From IMG/VR virus record IMGVR_UViG_3300017580_000001, positions 1 to 34,859 of that record: a DNA stretch of 34,859 bases; one strand, given 5' to 3'. Below the pieces are notes generated by a model. It did not search any database and had not been told where the DNA came from. It saw only the letters and a program-made list of their open reading frames with translations. This document shows positions 22,759-29,759 of the stretch, piece after piece; position 1 is the stretch's first letter, and every line of letters begins with the position of its first letter. The translations under genes and the position numbers were made by a program. The stretch comes from a virus.

Positions 22759-23754
22759 TCATACTGACGGGTTTACTCCACACCTGCAATATATCGTATT
22801 GCCTGGACTACCAAGTGGATCTGAGGGAAATCTGAGCGTTTCTTGACGCGAACCTTTTCCCGATATAACCCAACCTACGTTTAAGTCTGATTCTTGACCA
22901 TCTGCTGACCTATGATTCCAAAGATCACCATTTGCAGGCGTTCTTACTCTAGGATCTCTTTGTGATACCCAAGTACCACGCTCTATACCTGCATCTTTCA
23001 TGCCTTCTATTTCCCCAACCTCAAACCCACCATTCCCCGCAGTTTGTACAATACGATCTAGCTTGTACCCTACCTGTTCTTCTGTCTTATTTGCTACCCT
23101 ACCAACTATTTCTGAAAGTGATCTTCCTTCTTGTAAACCTTGCTGTATTTCTCTTGCTGCTGTTCTTCTGAATGTCTGTTGTGTTCTTGCTGTCTTTTCA
23201 AGTATTTCTTCTATTACATTAAATACTGCCCCTCTTCCTTGTGATACTCTTTCTGTTGTTGGGTCTATGTTTTCTACAGTTTCAGAGGGAAGAGTTAAGT
23301 TACTAGGATTTGCACCACTTCTTAATGCACCTGTTTCGTAACCACGATCAACTATGACAATAAGCCCTGGTCTTGCAGTCTGTTTTGTTAGATCAAACCA
23401 TCTGGACCAATCCAACAATGTTTGCATTACCAGGTTAAAGTCTTCAGGCTTAGTTGCCTTTTTGTTAAACTTACGCAACTTTTTTATGCCAAACTTTTCT
23501 TTTAGTCTTTTTAGTACAAGCTGTATTTCATTCTCGAAGAAAGACTTTAGTGACTCTCTGAGTTGTGTTTGTGCATCCTGCTTTTCTGCTTCAACTGCTT
23601 TCCATTCTTGACGTACTAACTTTTCAGGCAAGTCATGTTCTTTTGATTCATGCCTATAATGGTTTCTTACTTTACCAAACTCACCTAGCTTTCTTTTCGG
23701 GTTCTTAACCTGAATCTTTTCGTATGACCTTTTTGCGGCGTATTCTTCACACAT
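22759..23754 (-). CDS. Mu gpF-like minor head protein
   Basis: A 331-residue product. The N-terminal half is helical and charged. The C-terminal 80 residues carry the gpF signature: GTWVSQRDPRVRTPANGDLW, HRSADGQ, then FPSDPLGSPGNTIYCRCGV, with the terminal Cys-x-Cys intact. These proteins are injected or portal-associated in head morphogenesis, and the gene sits between portal and protease as usual. Gaps of 85 nt and about 110 nt flank it; I see only a weak GGTA/TACC hairpin in 22674-22758. Confidence 0.88.
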   Translation of the reverse strand: MCEEYAAKRSYEKIQVKNPKRKLGEFGKVRNHYRHESKEHDLPEKLVRQEWKAVEAEKQDAQTQLRESLKSFFENEIQLVLKRLKEKFGIKKLRKFNKKATKPEDFNLVMQTLLDWSRWFDLTKQTARPGLIVIVDRGYETGALRSGANPSNLTLPSETVENIDPTTERVSQGRGAVFNVIEEILEKTARTQQTFRRTAAREIQQGLQEGRSLSEIVGRVANKTEEQVGYKLDRIVQTAGNGGFEVGEIEGMKDAGIERGTWVSQRDPRVRTPANGDLWNHRSADGQESDLNVGWVISGKGSRQETLRFPSDPLGSPGNTIYCRCGVNPSV

Positions 23755-23867
23755 GATGTAGATTAAGTTAAGACTATGATGTTGCGGATCATTGTTCTGC
23801 CACGTACAGTAACAGAGGGTGCATTATTCTCGATACTACTCTCTAAAGCAAGACAGGCAAACCTACT

Positions 23868-24263
23868 ATGTCGGACCTTGACTTTAACATGGAAGTTAGT
23901 GACCGAAAAGAAGCCGAACAGGAAATCTCAACTTCGTCTGGTGGTGGGGGACGATCTTCGCAGTATGATCCAATTGCAGAAAAATATGCAAACTTGGATG
24001 ATGGTGAGGCTATTCTTTTGGAGGGAATGTCCCAAAATGATATCCAAAATCTCCGTAACCTTTTGTACCGACGTTTTGGTAAGGAAACGGTGATTGTCCG
24101 ATCTAAGTCTCAGGGTGATGATACCTACAAGGCTGTCGTAAGAGATCGGGAGGGTAACGAGTACCTTCGTGATAATGATACTTCCAACGGGGAAGCTGAA
24201 ACTACCACGGAAGAGGATGAAGTTGAAGACGCATCTGATGAAGACCTTGACGATGTATTTTAA
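23868..24263 (+). CDS. Plus-strand acidic protein inserted in the late cluster (moron-like)
   Basis: A 131-residue product, the only plus-strand gene in about 21 kb of minus-strand late genes. A disordered Ser/Gly segment (STSSGGGGRSS) is followed by a small folded core (ILLEGMSQNDIQNLRNLLYR, then KETVIVRSKSQG, YKAVVRDREGNEYL). A long acidic tail ends in DEDLDDVF, matching the end of the protein at 4020-4577 (DLSDVF). It has its own terminator and therefore must have its own promoter in 23755-23867. Function unknown; an SSB-like or partner-binding role is an inference. Confidence 0.75.
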   Translation: MSDLDFNMEVSDRKEAEQEISTSSGGGGRSSQYDPIAEKYANLDDGEAILLEGMSQNDIQNLRNLLYRRFGKETVIVRSKSQGDDTYKAVVRDREGNEYLRDNDTSNGEAETTTEEDEVEDASDEDLDDVF

Positions 24264-24311
24264 GGTGTAAAGTGAAAGTGGTGTAGTAACCACGTTAAGC
24301 CAAACACCTTA

Positions 24312-24353
24312 ATACCCTACGGTCCTGAAATATGGATCGTAGGGTATTTTTTT
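24312..24353 (+). terminator. One-way terminator of the inserted plus-strand gene
   Basis: ATACCCTACGGTCC pairs with GGATCGTAGGGTAT (14 bp, one G-T) and is followed by a run of seven T. On the minus strand the stem is not followed by a T-run, so leftward late transcription should pass. It abuts the portal stop codon. Confidence 0.92.
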
Positions 24354-25773
24354 ATACGTGTGCCCCATTTCTACGATGCTTGTCTGTTTTCACTTTTCCA
24401 TTTGCAATTCTTTCTATTTCTTCCATTATGTCTTCGTCGGACTTTGTATCCAACTCTGACATGTTGATGTTAATGTCACTATCTGGACCACCAAACAACT
24501 GTTCGTGTGGCTGTACATTCATAGGTACAACTAGACTATCAGCACCTATAGGTTCATAACCTAGTATCTTACGTGCATCGTCAGGTGTAAGAATAGGGGA
24601 ATCTGTGGCATTGGTTAATGCCTCAATCTTTTCTAGCATAGCTTCCCTAAGTGCATCTATCCTCATAGGATCAAATGTCAACCTAAGTGTTTGTTTATCA
24701 TCTTCAAACTTAGGTATAAGCCATCTGTTAAGGTCACTTAGGAAAAACTCCAACATAGGAATAATCCTAGTTGTGTATGCAATTATTAGGGCTGTACTAT
24801 AGTTATCATACGTTTGTGCAGAGTTATCACCCAAAAGACTTGGATCTACACCTAGTCCAGTAACTACGAGTCTACCGTAGTATTTCATGGACTTCAGAAA
24901 ACTTGCTTCTTTAGGTGTAATGTTGTTATTAACAGGCTCAAATGCTCCACCTAGTACAGTCCACTTATGACCTTTTCTTCCCTGGTTTATCTGTTCGTCA
25001 ACTTGTTCTTGAGCTTGATCTCTGTCTTGTGGTCCAATCTGATCTCCAGGGTCCAATCCTCTTGGCATAAGAAAACCAGGAACTTGACCTCTATTTTCAG
25101 AGATGTTTTTGTTCCAGTTGTCGTTATCTTCCATTATACTTAATGCACGAAGTACACTAAGCAGAATAGGCAAACCTCTTTCCTTTCTTTTAGGGTGATA
25201 GTTAAAGCTATGAAGTATTTCTTCAGTATCACCCTGAATGTTCTTTGATCCGTATGGCTGTTCTAGGTTAAGATCATAACCACTAACAAATCCTTGTCCG
25301 TCAGTTATAAAGTGGTTAAAGTCTGACCTATCAAAAAGCTGCAATTTACGTGGCATACCTTCATTACTTCCACTATCAGGTGATACACCACGTAACCAGT
25401 ATTCTCCACCACCCATCATGGACCATACTTTTCCTGTAAACAACCACTCTTTTGTGTACCTATCATTATTAGGCCCACCTGGACGTGAAAGTAGGTCTAG
25501 GATTGGATGTGAACCTATTTGTTCCTCTTCACCATCATCTGAAACCTCCACAAGTTTAAGTGGAATGTTAGCTAGATTGTCAGCTATAAAGTCGATGGCA
25601 CGTCTTGACAGGGGATTTTTAACTGCCAAGTCTGTTAGGTTTGAGAAGTTTTTGTTTCCATACGATACATTAAACCCAAAACTTGCAGGGTTAATGCTAC
25701 CACCACTAGCATCAACCTCAATGTCTTTACTAGACGTGTAACCTTGACGAAATGCTTTAAGTGGGTTAATCAT
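24352..25773 (-). CDS. HK97-like portal protein
   Basis: A 473-residue product. The N-terminal core (VKNPLSRRAIDFIADNLANI, PLKLVEVSDDGEEEQIGSHP, ILDLLSRPGGPN) and the later AQTYDNYSTALIIAYTTRII, FEDDKQTLRLTFD and LTNATDSPILTPDDARKILG are standard for the HK97 portal family. It forms the dodecameric DNA channel and docking site for the terminase. It lies 2 nt after the terminase stop, as expected. Confidence 0.93.
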   Translation of the reverse strand: MINPLKAFRQGYTSSKDIEVDASGGSINPASFGFNVSYGNKNFSNLTDLAVKNPLSRRAIDFIADNLANIPLKLVEVSDDGEEEQIGSHPILDLLSRPGGPNNDRYTKEWLFTGKVWSMMGGGEYWLRGVSPDSGSNEGMPRKLQLFDRSDFNHFITDGQGFVSGYDLNLEQPYGSKNIQGDTEEILHSFNYHPKRKERGLPILLSVLRALSIMEDNDNWNKNISENRGQVPGFLMPRGLDPGDQIGPQDRDQAQEQVDEQINQGRKGHKWTVLGGAFEPVNNNITPKEASFLKSMKYYGRLVVTGLGVDPSLLGDNSAQTYDNYSTALIIAYTTRIIPMLEFFLSDLNRWLIPKFEDDKQTLRLTFDPMRIDALREAMLEKIEALTNATDSPILTPDDARKILGYEPIGADSLVVPMNVQPHEQLFGGPDSDININMSELDTKSDEDIMEEIERIANGKVKTDKHRRNGAHV

Positions 25774-25775
25774 AC

Positions 25776-27134
25776 CTAAAAGACTCTACTATAATCAGTA
25801 TCATTTTGAAGCCTAGACTCAAAGTAACCTTGAACTACTGCATCACCTTCATCTGTACTACGTCCCAACCTATCTTTTATTCCCCATTTGTCACCACTTT
25901 CTGACTTACCACTACCTGATATCTTTGGTTCAACCTCTACCTGTTTGTCACCTACAATTCTATACTTAGGGGCTGTAAGATCCTCTTTTATTCTACGTCC
26001 TATTTCACTATCTTTGTCTACATTAAATGCTACCTTCTCTGCCTTCAGCAAGTTATGCAAATGCCACCATGCTTGTGATCTTTGGTTCTTGAAGTCAAAG
26101 AAGCTATCTTTGTATGTACTATCTTCAACTGGACTAGAACCAGCCTTAAACTCTATAACGTCAAACCCCTTTTTGACTAGATCATCGGCTATACCTGCAC
26201 CTAAGCCTACAGTATCAACTACGATACCATCATGTGATACATTTTTGTCGTTCGTTAAAACGGTCACTCTGGTAGCTGTTTCATTTGTCCTGCTATTTTC
26301 TAGGCTTTCTATATGTTCGAGTACATTTCCATCTAATATCGCAATACTAGACCTATCATCCCCAAACCTTGCAGCATCAACACCCATTCTTTTCTTACCG
26401 TGTAGGTCTTGGGGATCTTTTTCAAATGCCCTATCAACTAATTCTCCACCTATTAGCTGGTCTGGATCTTTGAAGTCATAAAAGTCACCATACTTATATA
26501 TCCTACGTTCTTTTTCTGGTAGTCTTTCTAGTGTCTTTTTGTACTCATCATCAATGAATATGTTATGTCTGTAAGTTGTCTTATGTAGAAATGAATCGTC
26601 TACATACTTTCCATCTGTACTAAAGAACTCTCTTCTTATCCAATGACTTTTAGGCATGTTCGGGTTAAAAGTCATGTACATCTGGAACGTAGGCTTATGG
26701 CTACCTCTCAGCCTACGATCTAACTCTGTAAAGTCTTCCTCTTCTATTTGATTGGACTCTTCTATATGAACCTTTGTTGGGCCTTCTATAGACTTCAGGC
26801 GCGTCTTATCCTGCAATCCTACACCTATCATTCTAGCACCATTCTTGAACCTTATCTTCATTTGTTGTTCGAGGATGTCAACCTCTGAAGACAGACCTAT
26901 TTTCTTCAATACTTTTACTACAGTACGGAAGTTACTTTCCCGAACGTCACTCTGTACGTTACGAACTAGAAGGACCTTTTCTCTACCATCACGAATACAT
27001 CTTTCTATGATAAGTTGTGCTATAAATACACTTTTCCCACTACCACTTCCACCATACGGAAGAACATACCTTTTATCTGTTTTCTTTATTGGTGAAAACA
27101 GAGGGTTTTGATCTACGTAAGGCGTAAGTGGCAT
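25776..27134 (-). CDS. terL: Terminase large subunit
   Basis: A 452-residue product. Walker A GGSGSGKS lies at residues 28-35, Walker B VHIEE at 122-126 and the coupling motif TFNP at 155-158. The C-terminal RNase H-like nuclease starts at MGVDAARFGDD (Asp253), continues with VVDTVGLGAGIAD and ends with TDEGDAVVQG, giving the three acidic sites. It packages DNA into proheads and cuts the concatemer. It resembles the PBSX/XtmB type. It is the first large gene of the late unit. Confidence 0.95.
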   Translation of the reverse strand: MPLTPYVDQNPLFSPIKKTDKRYVLPYGGSGSGKSVFIAQLIIERCIRDGREKVLLVRNVQSDVRESNFRTVVKVLKKIGLSSEVDILEQQMKIRFKNGARMIGVGLQDKTRLKSIEGPTKVHIEESNQIEEEDFTELDRRLRGSHKPTFQMYMTFNPNMPKSHWIRREFFSTDGKYVDDSFLHKTTYRHNIFIDDEYKKTLERLPEKERRIYKYGDFYDFKDPDQLIGGELVDRAFEKDPQDLHGKKRMGVDAARFGDDRSSIAILDGNVLEHIESLENSRTNETATRVTVLTNDKNVSHDGIVVDTVGLGAGIADDLVKKGFDVIEFKAGSSPVEDSTYKDSFFDFKNQRSQAWWHLHNLLKAEKVAFNVDKDSEIGRRIKEDLTAPKYRIVGDKQVEVEPKISGSGKSESGDKWGIKDRLGRSTDEGDAVVQGYFESRLQNDTDYSRVF

Positions 27135-27145
27135 AAAGGTAAATG

Positions 27146-27442
27146 TTATTCTTGGCTATTCCAACTACGATCTTTGGCATTTCTTCCATCCATTTCATGA
27201 AATGAATACTGCCAAAGTTTACTTATTCTTCTAGCCTCTTCTACAACTACATCTTTAACGTCTGTCTCATTCTTAATGATTGAGAAGAGTATTTGTTTTA
27301 GGTTTCTCTCTACTCTTATCAACCTATTCAACTCTACTGTTACGTCTTCAAGTTTTTGTTCTGAATCTGACTTTGATTCCACTCTTGCTTTTTCGTCTGC
27401 ATCTTCCAATTCCTGAAGTTGCTTTTGGTGTATGTAATCCAT
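27146..27442 (-). CDS. Hypothetical coiled-coil protein upstream of terL
   Basis: A 98-residue charged helical product (LQELEDADEKARVESKSDSE, LNRLIRVERNLKQILFSIIK). It lies between the terminator at 27471-27506 and terL. It may be a DNA-packaging accessory, but unlike the 214-residue protein at 29752-30396 it has no clear HTH. The terminase motif GTAAATGTTATTC lies on the plus strand across its stop codon. Confidence 0.6.
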   Translation of the reverse strand: MDYIHQKQLQELEDADEKARVESKSDSEQKLEDVTVELNRLIRVERNLKQILFSIIKNETDVKDVVVEEARRISKLWQYSFHEMDGRNAKDRSWNSQE

Positions 27443-27470
27443 CTTATGTTGTACTTGGTTAGTGCATAAA

Positions 27471-27506
27471 TAAAAATGGGGTTTCTCGTTCCAAGAGATA
27501 ACCCCA
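27471..27506 (-). terminator. Intrinsic terminator (minus strand)
   Basis: TGGGGTT (27477-27483) pairs with AACCCCA (27500-27506), and TCTC pairs with GAGA inside after a single bulge. On the minus strand it is followed by TTTTTA. It separates the tRNA/small-gene unit from the late packaging genes, so the late unit needs either antitermination or its own promoter. A TATAAT on the minus strand near 27530 lies just upstream. Confidence 0.8.
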
Positions 27507-27556
27507 AACTCTAGTCGTGCTTCTGGTTAATTATAGCACCAAAAGTGGAACTGCGA

Positions 27557-27607
27557 AGTCCTACCAACCGCACATGTACAATTATTGTACACTTCAAACG
27601 TAGGACT
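27557..27607. promoter_or_regulatory. Nested palindrome beside tRNA-Arg
   Basis: TGTACAATTATTGTACA (27575-27591) is a perfect 8+1+8 palindrome. It is enclosed by AGTCCTAC (27557-27564) and GTAGGACT (27600-27607), another perfect inverted pair. This could be a repressor operator, a cruciform or a processed 3' trailer of the tRNA transcript. The region holds no gene. Confidence 0.55.
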
Positions 27608-27610
27608 CGT

Positions 27611-27683
27611 GCCCACAAGAGGACTTGAACCTCTAACCTACAGATTAGAAGTCTGTTGCTCTTTCCATTTGAGCTATGTGGGC
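27611..27683 (-). tRNA. tRNA-Arg (TCT anticodon)
   Basis: Full cloverleaf on the minus strand: acceptor GCCCACA/TGTGGGC, D-stem GCTC/GAGC, anticodon stem ACAGA/TCTGT with loop CTTCTAA (anticodon TCT), T-stem AGAGG/CCTCT with TTCAAGT. The discriminator is A, and CCA is not encoded. It reads AGA/AGG, common codons in this phage. Its first 10 nt overlap the end of the upstream gene. Confidence 0.95.
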
Positions 27684-27949
27684 ATATCTGTTTTTCTACT
27701 ATAACCCTTTCTTAGTAACTCTATATCAGTAGGCCCAATACGTTCTTCTGTAGTATAAGTTTTGTATGGTGTCCAGTACAACTTTTCACCTTGCCACCAC
27801 ACCATATCACCTTTACTTATTGTCTTTGACTTCTCGCTTATTAAAACATCTACTCTTGTACCATCCTTACCAGGACCAGTATGTACAAATAAACTTACCT
27901 TGTCTAAATCTGGTTCTTGTCTTGCCTTTATTACTCTTCCACCAGTCAT
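27674..27949 (-). CDS. Hypothetical small phage protein
   Basis: A 91-residue product. A beta-rich body (KVSLFVHTGPGKDGTRVDVL, then SKGDMVWWQGEKLYWTPY) resembles small phage proteins of unknown role found near packaging genes. Its last codons (CCC ACA TAG) are supplied by the start of the tRNA-Arg gene. Hence tRNA processing would cut the mRNA at its stop codon. Confidence 0.7.
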   Translation of the reverse strand: MTGGRVIKARQEPDLDKVSLFVHTGPGKDGTRVDVLISEKSKTISKGDMVWWQGEKLYWTPYKTYTTEERIGPTDIELLRKGYSRKTDMPT

Positions 27950-27956
27950 AGTTTAC

Positions 27957-28028
27957 CTACAAGTCTCTGTTAATTAGATACATTATAAACATCCAAATAA
28001 AAGCTACAACTACTACCTTAAATATCAT
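27957..28028 (-). CDS. 23-residue membrane microprotein
   Basis: ATG at 28028 overlaps the upstream stop as ATGA, and the TAG is 7 nt before the next gene. The product, a single hydrophobic helix (FKVVVVAFIWMFIMYLIN) with a charged end (RDL), would span the inner membrane. The tight coupling on both sides and the purely hydrophobic content argue for a real gene. Function unknown; a regulator of a membrane protein or an excluder is possible. Confidence 0.55.
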   Translation of the reverse strand: MIFKVVVVAFIWMFIMYLINRDL

Positions 28029-28246
28029 CCCGTATATGGTTTTAGTCTTTTATCCTCACCTTTTTCGTGACCATAGTGAACTCTGAATGTTTTATCATCC
28101 ATGTGTACCCTGTCTGACTCCTTTCTATCTTTGAGTCTTTCATCCAATGATTTCTTCTCATCTGGATGATTGACCGGATGTGATGGATTGCTAAACTTTT
28201 TCGGTATAATCTCTTTGGACATAATATCCACTTTCTTTGTTACCAT
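28025..28246 (-). CDS. Hypothetical charged protein
   Basis: A 73-residue product, very hydrophilic (DEKKSLDERLKDRKESDRVH), probably disordered. The ATG at 28246 lies 10 nt after the tRNA-Ile/Met 3' end; a second ATG at residue 9 is possible. Unrecognised. Part of the minus-strand small-gene unit. Confidence 0.55.
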   Translation of the reverse strand: MVTKKVDIMSKEIIPKKFSNPSHPVNHPDEKKSLDERLKDRKESDRVHMDDKTFRVHYGHEKGEDKRLKPYTG

Positions 28247-28255
28247 GCAGTTAGT

Positions 28256-28328
28256 GGGCCATGTAGGACTTGAACCTACAACCTGACGATTATGAGTCGT
28301 CTGCTCTAACCGATTGAGCTAATGGCCC
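28256..28328 (-). tRNA. tRNA with CAT anticodon, probably tRNA-Ile2 (reads AUA)
   Basis: Cloverleaf on the minus strand: acceptor GGGCCAT/ATGGCCC, D-stem GCTC/GAGC with loop AATCGGTTA, anticodon stem GACGA/TCGTC with loop CTCATAA, T-stem GTAGG/CCTAC with TTCAAGT. The discriminator is A, and CCA is not encoded. The GGGCC acceptor and the CGA-CTCATAA-TCG anticodon arm resemble the lysidine-modified tRNA-Ile2 more than elongator tRNA-Met, and the phage uses many ATA codons. Confidence 0.9.
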
Positions 28329-28338
28329 AATGTTCTTA

Positions 28339-28566
28339 CTACAGTTTGTTCTGATACTTTTTGTAGTGTCTTGGGCAAAGCATAGACTTTATTTCTTTAC
28401 TACCATCTGGATACTCCAAATATATTGTACCCCAATCTGGTACAGCTTTTAGGCCCTCTTCTGTTGGTGGATTAAATGTAACAAACTTTCTGTTCATGCA
28501 GTCCTCTTTGTCACAGTAGAATATGTTTACCTCTAAACCATCTTCTCTTTTGTAATATCTATGCAT
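28339..28566 (-). CDS. Small zinc-binding protein (paralogue A)
   Basis: A 75-residue product with C18, C23, C64 and H67 (YCDKEDCMNRK, then LCPRHYKK), a plausible zinc site. The protein at 28786-28977 has the same first Cys pair and the same LCPxH ending, so the two are likely paralogues. Probably a small nucleic-acid- or protein-binding zinc finger. Function unknown. Confidence 0.7.
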   Translation of the reverse strand: MHRYYKREDGLEVNIFYCDKEDCMNRKFVTFNPPTEEGLKAVPDWGTIYLEYPDGSKEIKSMLCPRHYKKYQNKL

Positions 28567-28568
28567 AC

Positions 28569-28784
28569 CTAATCATACTCTTCTATATTACCAGCTTCAA
28601 TTTGTGACTGCATTACCTTCCATCCTGCTACCCAATTCTCATATAAGTCTGGTTCGTGATCTAGGTCTGATCTTACATATGGGTTTGCCTTCAAATCTTT
28701 GCCTTTCCTTCTATCATGTTTACCACGACGATAAGCCTCTTTTTCTCTTTTATGTTTGTCTTTCTCTGGATTGGGAAGTGGCAT
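28569..28784 (-). CDS. Ribosome modulation factor-like protein
   Basis: A 71-residue product, basic in its first half. AYRRGKHDRRKG (17-28), NPY (34-36) and WVAGWKVMQ (51-59) follow the RMF pattern (AYQRGYQAG ... PY ... HWLGGWREA). RMF causes ribosome dimerisation and hibernation in stationary phase in gammaproteobacteria; RMF-like proteins also occur in phages with untested roles. It sits between the two zinc-binding paralogues. Confidence 0.6.
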   Translation of the reverse strand: MPLPNPEKDKHKREKEAYRRGKHDRRKGKDLKANPYVRSDLDHEPDLYENWVAGWKVMQSQIEAGNIEEYD

Positions 28785-28785
28785 A

Positions 28786-28977
28786 CTAAGTTATGTGGTG
28801 CTTTGGGCAAAGGTATTTAGTTACTGTATGATCTCCGTCTGTATATACAACTAACTTTTGCCAACCGTTCCAATGATCTTGTGTTACCCTGAACTCATAC
28901 GAACTATTACACCCATCAGCATCACATACAAACTCATATATCTCTTGGTCATGTCTACCTAAATGTCGTATTGGCAT
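28786..28977 (-). CDS. Small zinc-binding protein (paralogue B)
   Basis: A 63-residue product with C18, C23, C57 and H60 (VCDADGCNSS, YLCPKHH), aligned with the paralogue at 28339-28566. The spacer between the pairs is shorter. It shares its first base with the stop of the upstream gene. Function unknown. Confidence 0.7.
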   Translation of the reverse strand: MPIRHLGRHDQEIYEFVCDADGCNSSYEFRVTQDHWNGWQKLVVYTDGDHTVTKYLCPKHHIT

Positions 28978-29216
28978 TATATGTCTGGATCTACTTCTTT
29001 AACCTCAAATCCCTTCTTGTCTAAATCATTATCTCTCATAAACTTCTTTGCTTCACTTTTACTACTAAATGACTTTGCATCTGATACCTCAAGTGTAACT
29101 CTGATTGGTTCTTTGGGATCTGCTACAAACTTCCAGAACGCAGTTGGTTGACCAATCTTTGTTATTATGTATTTGTGGGCCTCAGTCTTATCTGCTACGT
29201 TGAAGTCAAACATCAT
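28977..29216 (-). CDS. Hypothetical protein
   Basis: A 79-residue product, alpha/beta and acidic. KSFSSKSEAKKFMRDNDLDK resembles the central part of the 29378-29569 protein (GFKNYKGAQKYMEVHNLV), a short motif where a [FY] is followed by an amphipathic helix, so these may be distant relatives. The start is ATG 29216, inside the end of the membrane-protein gene; a second ATG follows directly. Confidence 0.65.
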   Translation of the reverse strand: MMFDFNVADKTEAHKYIITKIGQPTAFWKFVADPKEPIRVTLEVSDAKSFSSKSEAKKFMRDNDLDKKGFEVKEVDPDI

Positions 29217-29385
29217 TCTCTATCTTAAACGAAAGGACAAGAATTGCACCTGCAACTGTCACCATAAGATATCTTGCACTCCCACTTATGACAAATGCAA
29301 AGATACCTGCAAGTGATATGATAGTTGCTAAGTTACTGAACAATACACCAAGACTGTACGACAATGCAAACAGTATTTTATTCAT
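29206..29385 (-). CDS. Small two-helix membrane protein
   Basis: A 59-residue product, ATG at 29385 inside the upstream gene's end (ATGAATAA) and TGA at 29206. Two hydrophobic spans are predicted at about residues 11-33 (LGVLFSNLATIISLAGIFAF) and 38-53 (RYLMVTVAGAILVLSF). It could be an inner-membrane protein of the early unit; a holin cannot be excluded, but the lysis cassette lies elsewhere. It fills what would otherwise be a 160-nt gap. Confidence 0.65.
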   Translation of the reverse strand: MNKILFALSYSLGVLFSNLATIISLAGIFAFVISGSARYLMVTVAGAILVLSFKIENDV

Positions 29386-29569
29386 TATTTGCTATTAGCT
29401 TTGCACCATACTTGCCTACGAGATTATGCACTTCCATGTACTTCTGAGCACCCTTATAATTCTTAAATCCTTTTGCACCTTTTGGGCTATATGTTGTTGT
29501 TGGTTTACTACCAAGACAGTTATGAATGTATTTATCCTCTTCTACGTGTTTAAGAACTATTTTCTTCAT
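29378..29569 (-). CDS. Hypothetical basic protein
   Basis: A 63-residue product rich in Lys and Tyr (GFKNYKGAQKYMEVHNLVGKYG). The start at 29569 overlaps the upstream stop by 20 nt, and the next gene overlaps its end by 8 nt, typical of this compact unit. Unrecognised. Confidence 0.6.
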   Translation of the reverse strand: MKKIVLKHVEEDKYIHNCLGSKPTTTYSPKGAKGFKNYKGAQKYMEVHNLVGKYGAKLIANNE

Positions 29570-29759
29570 ACTTAACTATGCTGTAGTTGTCTAGTTTATG
29601 AAGGTCTTTGTAGTGTGATGCCATAAGTACAGACTCAAAAGAAAGTGCCATATCTTTCTTTAAGCATCTTCTTCTAGTACCATCACCATGTAGGTCATGA
29701 AGGTAAACACTATGCCCTTCTTTATCTTCTTCTCTTTGTAGCAGATATATGTTACCCAT
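29550..29759 (-). CDS. Hypothetical protein
   Basis: A 69-residue product using ATG 29759 (MGNIYLLQREED), which overlaps the upstream stop as ATGGGTAA. An alternative ATG four codons earlier (29771) overlaps more. Alpha/beta with a HDLHGDGTRRRC turn. Unrecognised, member of the small-gene unit. Confidence 0.6.
   Translation of the reverse strand: MGNIYLLQREEDKEGHSVYLHDLHGDGTRRRCLKKDMALSFESVLMASHYKDLHKLDNYSIVKYEENSS

Noticed and set aside
23776-24093. Overlapping 105-residue plus-strand ORF
   Set aside because: It is the out-of-frame shadow of the acidic gene at 23868-24263; composition is basic and irregular, with no gene-like pattern.
25888-26481. 197-residue plus-strand ORF opposite terL
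   Set aside because: Ser/Leu/Pro-rich translation of the antisense strand of a gene with clear terminase motifs.
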